NCBI GenBank assembly: GCA_023263785.1
Contig: JALQUO010000001.1
Coordinates: 186,001-250,000, forward strand
Source of the DNA: Rickettsiales bacterium
GTDB lineage: Bacteria > Pseudomonadota > Alphaproteobacteria > Rickettsiales > Midichloriaceae
Direction: 5' to 3'
Length of the DNA: 64,000 bases
Of this stretch, positions 59,102 through 64,000 are shown in pieces. A program made the position numbers and the translations under genes. The notes below the pieces were generated by a model that made no database searches, was not told the origin of the DNA, and was given only the letters and a program-made list of their open reading frames with translations. Position 1 is the stretch's first letter, and every line of letters begins with the position of its first letter.

Positions 59102-59716
59102 ATGGCATTCATATCAATAGAGGGCTGTGATGGCAGCGGTAAGACAACTCAAGCTATTCTTCTACAAAACAACCTTATTGCAAGGGGTTTTGAGGTGGTT
59201 TTGACTAAGGAACCAGGGGGGTCAAAGTTTGGAGAAATGATGAGGGAAATATTACTATCAAATGAGATAAAAGACAGCATGACTGAGTTTTTACTGTTGA
59301 GTGCTGCTAGAAGGGATCATGTGATTGAAATAAATAAGAATCTTTCTGAAGGAAAGTGGGTAATAACCGATAGGTTTAGTGACTCATCAACAGCATATCA
59401 AGGGTATGCGAAAGGATTAGAGATTGGAAAGATAGAATTGATCACACAAATTATTACGGAAGGGCTGATGCCTCACCTAACAATCTTACTTGATGCAAGC
59501 CTTGATGTGATGATTGAGAGAATGCAGAGGAGTGAGAAGCATAAAAGTTTTTATGACATGAAGGGCATTGACTTTCATAAGAAAATCAAAGATGGTTTCC
59601 TTGAGATAGCTGCAAGGTACCCAGAAAGAATTGTCGTCATCAATGCAGATGAATCAGTTGAAGAAGTTGCAAAGAAAGTCTTTGAAGTTATTATAAAGAA
59701 GTTTTTAAATAAATAG
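59102..59716 (+). CDS. tmk: Thymidylate kinase
   Basis: Tmk phosphorylates dTMP to dTDP for DNA synthesis. The 204 residues have the P-loop EGCDGSGKTTQ near residue 7, TKEPGGSKFGEMMRE, the DRFSDSSTAYQGYAKGL motif with catalytic Asp-Arg, and a lid region near 145. Complete and normal length. The next gene starts four bases after its stop, suggesting one transcript. Confidence 0.96.
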   Translation: MAFISIEGCDGSGKTTQAILLQNNLIARGFEVVLTKEPGGSKFGEMMREILLSNEIKDSMTEFLLLSAARRDHVIEINKNLSEGKWVITDRFSDSSTAYQGYAKGLEIGKIELITQIITEGLMPHLTILLDASLDVMIERMQRSEKHKSFYDMKGIDFHKKIKDGFLEIAARYPERIVVINADESVEEVAKKVFEVIIKKFLNK

Positions 59717-59720
59717 ATTG

Positions 59721-60462
59721 ATGCTGCAGAAGTTATTAGATTCAATTAGTGTTGATGAAAAATTTTTACAATTCTTAGAAACAGAGCCAAAGCTAGAAAA
59801 TTTTGATTTATACATATTTTCACTTTCTAAAAGCTTAGAAAAAACATTTGCTAAAAAATCTATTCAGTGGGAAATGTTTTGTTTTTAACAACATGGAATT
59901 CATCAAAAGACAACAATTTGTATCTGATTCTGTTTATAGTTTTAAAACATATGATTTTATGATGAACTCTTACAAACAAGGTATGTTTTGTAATGAAAGA
60001 ATCCCATTATTTGAAATCATAAAAAGTTTCTTGTCTGAGGGAAATATTAAAACAATTCATTTACAACAATCGCTAATAACTGCGATTTTTGAAGTTTGTG
60101 ATGATAATCTTAAAGAGAAATTACTTGAACAAAAGCGTGAGCCAGAACTAACTAAAATCTTTGCACAAGAAATTATTATATTGCAAGTATCTAAGCAACT
60201 TTTGCAATGGTCTTTAAAAATGCATTCTTTAGAAGCACGAGATATAATAATGAATAACTCTGAAATACAAAAGAACTTTAATGAAGTTGTAAAAAATCTC
60301 ATTAATATGGATTTAAAGTTTATTCATAAAGAAATTGCAACTAGAGTTTTAACATTGTCTGAGATGTTTAAAAAAATTCTTTTAGATAAAGAAAACAATA
60401 GAGCAAAATCTTTTTCAGAACAAATTACAAAAGGAAATCAATGGACAACTCAACTAATCTAA
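59721..60462 (+). pseudogene. Unknown helical protein gene, frameshifted at an A6 tract
   Basis: A 56-residue frame (59721-59888) and a second frame (to 60462) join smoothly if one A is removed from the A6 tract at 59853-59858. The joined product of about 246 residues reads through SLEKTFAKNLFSGKCFVFNNMEFIKRQQF. I do not recognise it. It is mostly helical, with no signal or membrane segment. If the break is real, the 190-residue product from ATG 59893 could still be made. Its 3' end overlaps the hydrolase gene by 22 bases. Confidence 0.6.
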
Positions 60463-61151
60463 AACTATTTGATACATCAAGGCAAAGAGAAATAACACTG
60501 ACAATATCATTTCCAAATGGTAGTTCAAGAAATGAGATTGTAGTTTTTAGCCATGGTTACCAAACTCAAGAGGAAATGAAAAGAAAATTTAATATTCCAG
60601 GGTATAAAAAATACAGTTACTTAGAAGATTTCTTTACATCAAATGGATATGCATTTGTTTCAATTCAACACGATCTATCAACTGATACAGATGGTCTTGA
60701 GACAATAGATCCTCAGTTAGTGCAGCACCATGCAAGAGAACATTTGTATAGACGAGGAGTTGAAAATATTTTATTTGTTTTGAATGAACTTCAGCGTGAT
60801 TTCCCTCATTTAAATTATGATAAATTTATTATCTGTGGGCACTCAAATGGTGGTGATATATCGAAATACTTTGCAAATCTGTATCCTGAAAGAATCTCTG
60901 AGGTCATAGCAGTTGATGCCAGAAGGTGTAGGATAGAATCAAATATGAGGATTCTGATGTTTGAGGCAAACGATACTGTAACTGATGATGGTGTTATCCC
61001 TGAAGCACAAGAAATGAGAGAAAAGATAGATTTAACAGTTGTTAAGCCTAGAGATGCCCTGCATGCTGGCTATTGCAATGATCAAGTTACTGATCAACTA
61101 AAATCAGAAGTCTTTAGAGCAATCAGTTGGTTTTTAAAGTTTACCACTTGA
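60441..61151 (+). CDS. Alpha/beta hydrolase
   Basis: This 236-residue alpha/beta hydrolase has the oxyanion-hole region VFSHGYQTQ near residue 36 and the nucleophile elbow GHSNGG. The acidic residue lies in FEANDTV, and a late His in DALHAGYC completes a plausible triad. No signal peptide. The start at ATG 60441 overlaps the preceding frameshifted gene by 22 bases. The family includes esterases and lipases; the substrate is unknown. Confidence 0.82.
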   Translation: MDNSTNLKLFDTSRQREITLTISFPNGSSRNEIVVFSHGYQTQEEMKRKFNIPGYKKYSYLEDFFTSNGYAFVSIQHDLSTDTDGLETIDPQLVQHHAREHLYRRGVENILFVLNELQRDFPHLNYDKFIICGHSNGGDISKYFANLYPERISEVIAVDARRCRIESNMRILMFEANDTVTDDGVIPEAQEMREKIDLTVVKPRDALHAGYCNDQVTDQLKSEVFRAISWFLKFTT

Positions 61152-61206
61152 TATTTGTTCTTTTTAACATAAATAAATATTAATAAGGTTAAATTTAATT
61201 TTTAAG

Positions 61207-62355
61207 ATGTCGGCAGATTACTACAACGCCCTTGGGGTATCAAAAAGTGCCTCACAGGAAGATATCAAGAAGGCTTTTAGGAAGAAAGCTATGGAGTTCC
61301 ATCCAGATAGGAATCAAGGGAATAAAGACGCTGAAAAGAAGTTTAAGGAAGTCAATGAGGCATATGAAACTCTCAAGGATGATCAGAAAAGAGCCGCATA
61401 TGATAGATATGGACATGATGGTTTCAAGAATGCTCAGAACGGAGGTTTTAATCCTGGGGCAGGATCACAAGGGTTTTCAGGTGGTGACTTCAGGGACTTC
61501 TCTGATGTATTTGGTAACATCTTTGAAGATCTCATGGGAGGAGCACGTAGGCCTCAGTATGACAATACAAAAGGCTCTGATCTGAGATATAATTTAAACA
61601 TTACCCTCGAAGAGGCATATCATGGGAAGGAGCAACAGATAAAATATCATACAGGAGTCGAGTGCGATGATTGTCATGGAAAAGGCAGTAAAGACAAAGA
61701 CAGCCATATGAATTGTTTGAACTGTGGAGGCACTGGTAGGTCAAGAATGCAGCAAGGATTCTTCATGGTTGAGAAAACCTGTGGAGCATGTAGTGGAACT
61801 GGTAAGGTAATTAAAAACCCATGTAGAACATGCGGTGGACAAGGACGCGTTGAAAAGCAAAGAAGCATCAATGTGACAATCCCACCTGGTATAGAAGAAG
61901 GATCAAAAATAAGAATACCTGGTGCTGGTGAAGCAGGAGTCATGGGTGGAAAACCAGGTGATTTATATATCTTTGTACACATAAAAAAACACAATTTATA
62001 TGAAAGGGAAGACAATGATCTGATCTGTGAAGTACCAATAAAAATGACTACAGCTGCATTGGGTGGTTCAATTGAAATCCCTGGCTTGGATGGGCATATG
62101 ATTAAAATTTCTGTACCTCAAGGCACTCAGTCTTCTTCTGTGTTGAGATTGAGAGGTAAGGGGATGTCAGTCCTAAGAAAGAACTCACATGGTGATCTGT
62201 TGGTCGAGGTAAAGATTGAAATCCCTACAAAGCTTTCAAAGAAGCAGAAAGATTTACTTGAAGCATTTGATAATGAGTGTAGCCAGCAGAATCATCCTCA
62301 ATCAGAAGGATTTTTTTCAAAGGTAAGAAATTTTTGGTCTGATATAACAAAGTGA
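61207..62355 (+). CDS. dnaJ: Chaperone DnaJ
   Basis: DnaJ is the Hsp40 co-chaperone that stimulates DnaK. The 382 residues contain the J domain with HPD at 32-34 and a Gly/Phe-rich linker. A zinc domain has four CxxCxGxG-type repeats ([32 protein letters not shown]), then the substrate-binding C-terminal domains. All parts are present. DnaK is not in this window. The plsY gene follows directly. Confidence 0.97.
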   Translation: MSADYYNALGVSKSASQEDIKKAFRKKAMEFHPDRNQGNKDAEKKFKEVNEAYETLKDDQKRAAYDRYGHDGFKNAQNGGFNPGAGSQGFSGGDFRDFSDVFGNIFEDLMGGARRPQYDNTKGSDLRYNLNITLEEAYHGKEQQIKYHTGVECDDCHGKGSKDKDSHMNCLNCGGTGRSRMQQGFFMVEKTCGACSGTGKVIKNPCRTCGGQGRVEKQRSINVTIPPGIEEGSKIRIPGAGEAGVMGGKPGDLYIFVHIKKHNLYEREDNDLICEVPIKMTTAALGGSIEIPGLDGHMIKISVPQGTQSSSVLRLRGKGMSVLRKNSHGDLLVEVKIEIPTKLSKKQKDLLEAFDNECSQQNHPQSEGFFSKVRNFWSDITK

Positions 62356-62360
62356 TTACT

Positions 62361-62945
62361 ATGAGTTTTTTTGCTATTTGTATTATATCCTATCTTTTTG
62401 GTTCAATTCTATTTGGCGTGCTTATAGCTAAAGTTTTTGACCTCGGAGATCTCAGAGAGAAAGGCTCTGGAAACGTAGGTGCAACGAATGTTATGAGAGT
62501 AGGAGGAAAAAGGTGGTTAGGTATTCTGACAGCTGCCTCAGATGGTCTCAAAGGATTCATCCCAGTTATTATTGCAACGTACTTCTGCCTAACAAACCTT
62601 GAATTAAGAATCATTGGATGTCTTGCTGTAATTGGTCATATGTTTCCAATTTGGTATGGCTTCAAAGGCGGCAAAGGCATAGCGACTTTCATCGGAATGA
62701 ACTTAGCCCTGAACCCATTGATAGGAGTTGAGATGTGTCTGACATGGATTATAATGTTTTTAATTAAAAAGATCTCTTCCCTCTCATCAATTGTTATGGT
62801 AACAACATGTATTGTAGGCTATCTTTATAACTTTGGTCCTGTGCAATCATCTCCGATCATTGGAACTTCTATAATTATCTTGTTGAAGCACAGAAAAAAC
62901 ATTGTTGGACTGCTGAAAGGAACTGAAAAGAGTTTAAAAATATAA
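62361..62945 (+). CDS. plsY: Glycerol-3-phosphate acyltransferase PlsY
   Basis: PlsY transfers an acyl group from acyl-phosphate to glycerol-3-phosphate, the first step of phospholipid synthesis. The protein of 194 residues has about five membrane helices. The PlsY motifs are GSGNVGATNVMR, FPIWYGFKGGKGIATFIG and a third late in the sequence. ATG 62361 gives the usual short N-terminus before YLFGS. A GTG at 62352 overlapping the dnaJ stop is the alternative and would add three residues. Confidence 0.94.
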   Translation: MSFFAICIISYLFGSILFGVLIAKVFDLGDLREKGSGNVGATNVMRVGGKRWLGILTAASDGLKGFIPVIIATYFCLTNLELRIIGCLAVIGHMFPIWYGFKGGKGIATFIGMNLALNPLIGVEMCLTWIIMFLIKKISSLSSIVMVTTCIVGYLYNFGPVQSSPIIGTSIIILLKHRKNIVGLLKGTEKSLKI

Positions 62946-62949
62946 AAAA

Positions 62950-63456
62950 ATGACGGATCTTTATCAAATCAATGAAATTGCTCAGCAAAAAGGAAATGAT
63001 GATAAAAAAAACACAGGCAACGGATACCAATCTGATGTAACAAATCTTTCTGCAATAAACTTATTTGTGAAGGCTGTACAGAGAGCTCTAGATAAAGTTA
63101 ATGAATCAGTTGAGATACTAAGTCAAATAAAAGACCCCAATGGTACTGCTGAAAACAGAAGCCTTGAGGATTCAAATCGCTTAGTAAAATTTGTTGAAGG
63201 TCTTGATCTAGCAATGAAAATAGTTGATGAATTTCAGAAAGGTACCTCTATTCTTAATGATAATACCCCTGAGTTGGTTGACCTATTTACAAAGCTCAAT
63301 GATGCATTTTCCATAGTGAAGTTAAGAATTAGTATGTTTTCAATCACAAAGGATCTGAAATATGCTGAGAGCTCAAAAGAAACCCTCAACATAATCCTTG
63401 AGCTATTTAAGAACATGAGGAATAGCATTATAAATGCAACTCAATCACAAGAATAA
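62950..63456 (+). CDS. Helical protein, possible FliS-like flagellar chaperone
   Basis: The 168 residues are a polar N-terminal tail followed by four or five amphipathic helices (LFVKAVQRALDKVNESVEILSQI, LDLAMKIVDEFQKGTSIL, LVDLFTKLNDAFSIVKLRISMF, ETLNIILELFKNMRNSI). The size, helix order and lack of other motifs resemble the flagellin chaperone FliS. Other flagellar genes (flgK, flgL) are in the window. This is a weak pattern match. The gene lies one base before rseP and four after plsY, on the same strand. Confidence 0.45.
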   Translation: MTDLYQINEIAQQKGNDDKKNTGNGYQSDVTNLSAINLFVKAVQRALDKVNESVEILSQIKDPNGTAENRSLEDSNRLVKFVEGLDLAMKIVDEFQKGTSILNDNTPELVDLFTKLNDAFSIVKLRISMFSITKDLKYAESSKETLNIILELFKNMRNSIINATQSQE

Positions 63457-63457
63457 A

Positions 63458-64000
63458 ATGCAGGAATTCATCATATCATTGTTCGCTTTTTTACTTGTAA
63501 TTTTCATAATGGTGTTTATCCATGAGTTAGGGCATTTTGTTGTTGCAAGGCTTTGTGGGGTTAAGGTTGATACTTTCGCGATAGGCTTCGGAAAAACAAT
63601 TTGGTCTAAAACTGATAGCAAAGGAACTGAATGGAAAGTTAACATTTTACCCCTAGGAGGTTATGTAAAGATGTTTGGCGATGCTGGTCCAGCGAGCGAT
63701 GCAGATATTGATAGAATTAGCAAGATGACTGATGATGAAAAATCATTATCTTTCTTTCATAAGAAGCTTTGGCAAAAAGCACTAGTTGTTTTTGCAGGTC
63801 CGTTTATGAATTATGTGCTGGCGTTCTTAGTAATGTTTGCCTTACTATTTTCTTATGGCGATAAGACAATCTCAACTAAGGTTGGAGGTGTCGAACAAGG
63901 TAGTCCAGCTGAAAAGTCTGGAGTTATTGTTGGTGATGTTATAACAACTGTAAATGACAAGAAAGTCAACGATATGTTTGAAGTCAGAAACATCATAAAT
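63458..64000 (+). CDS. rseP: RseP-type site-2 membrane protease (partial)
   Basis: The frame starts at ATG 63458 and runs off the window with 181 residues visible. The first membrane helix holds the zinc motif HELGH, followed by VDTFAIGFGKTIWSK and LPLGGYVKMFGDAG, typical of RseP/YaeL. A second membrane region (FAGPFMNYVLAFLVMFALLF) and the start of a PDZ domain (VEQGSPAEKSGVIVGDVITTVN) follow. It would cut membrane proteins within the bilayer. Confidence 0.95.
   Translation, partial: MQEFIISLFAFLLVIFIMVFIHELGHFVVARLCGVKVDTFAIGFGKTIWSKTDSKGTEWKVNILPLGGYVKMFGDAGPASDADIDRISKMTDDEKSLSFFHKKLWQKALVVFAGPFMNYVLAFLVMFALLFSYGDKTISTKVGGVEQGSPAEKSGVIVGDVITTVNDKKVNDMFEVRNIIN

Overview
The window is AT-rich, compact, bacterial housekeeping DNA read with the standard code. 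Gene content points to an intracellular alphaproteobacterium of the order Rickettsiales. Supporting signs are a valyl-tRNA synthetase that looks like the archaeal-type enzyme of that order, F-ATPase and complex I genes scattered in small groups, a Rickettsiales-type 75-residue ATPase c subunit, an alphaproteobacterial AddB and FtsW, a DUF2155 protein, remnants of a Rhodobacter-type gene transfer agent (GTA), and several homopolymer frameshifts. It keeps lipid A genes (lpxD, fabZ, lpxA, lpxI), peptidoglycan genes (mreD, mrdA, ftsW) and flagellar hook-associated proteins (flgK, flgL). That fits a flagellum- and LPS-bearing lineage (Midichloriaceae-like or deep-branching) better than Anaplasma or Ehrlichia. 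The family assignment is inference.

Layout. 1-8.2 kb: end of an ABC-type ATPase, lon, mreD-mrdA, an esterase, an unknown helical protein, rmuC. 8.3-14.6 kb: a tandem-duplicated TrpR/YerC-like regulator, ATP synthase c-b'-b, a paraslipin, ATP synthase beta-epsilon (a short epsilon), and rpsE-rplO cut out of the spc operon. 14.6-25.5 kb: valS, two unknown paralogue-like proteins, hemW, a degenerate deformylase, a CorC-type protein, ispH, a degenerate inositol-monophosphatase-like protein, dapB-radA. 25.5-29.8 kb: a comEC gene broken by three frameshifts, cutA, a DASS transporter. 29.8-37.6 kb: flgL-flgK, then lpxI-lpxA-fabZ-lpxD, divergent from ftsW. 37.6-44.5 kb: greA, an EamA transporter, dciA-like, lptA-like, nuoB, an unknown gene, def, htpG-truA.

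45.9-53.2 kb is the accessory part. It is a GTA/HK97 head module (portal, protease, capsid, connector, adaptor, DUF3168 terminator, tail tube, NlpC/P60 peptidase) with three of eight genes frameshifted. The tail genes between tube and peptidase are missing, and two outer-membrane beta-barrel genes and a tRNA-Val lie inside it. 53-64 kb: nuoH, an unknown gene, rpmE, addB, era, a DUF2155 protein, tmk, a frameshifted unknown gene, an alpha/beta hydrolase, dnaJ, plsY, a possible FliS-like protein, and the start of rseP.

Items beyond ordinary annotation: a palindrome of consensus AAGTAAWTTACTT occurring four times in gaps between genes; repeated A6/T6 frameshifts in otherwise conserved genes; abutting divergent start codons (lpxD/ftsW and addB/era); two unknown genes with exceptional G-run ribosome binding sites; and a head-to-tail TrpR-like duplication. 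I did not find a clear new defence, toxin or biosynthetic system.
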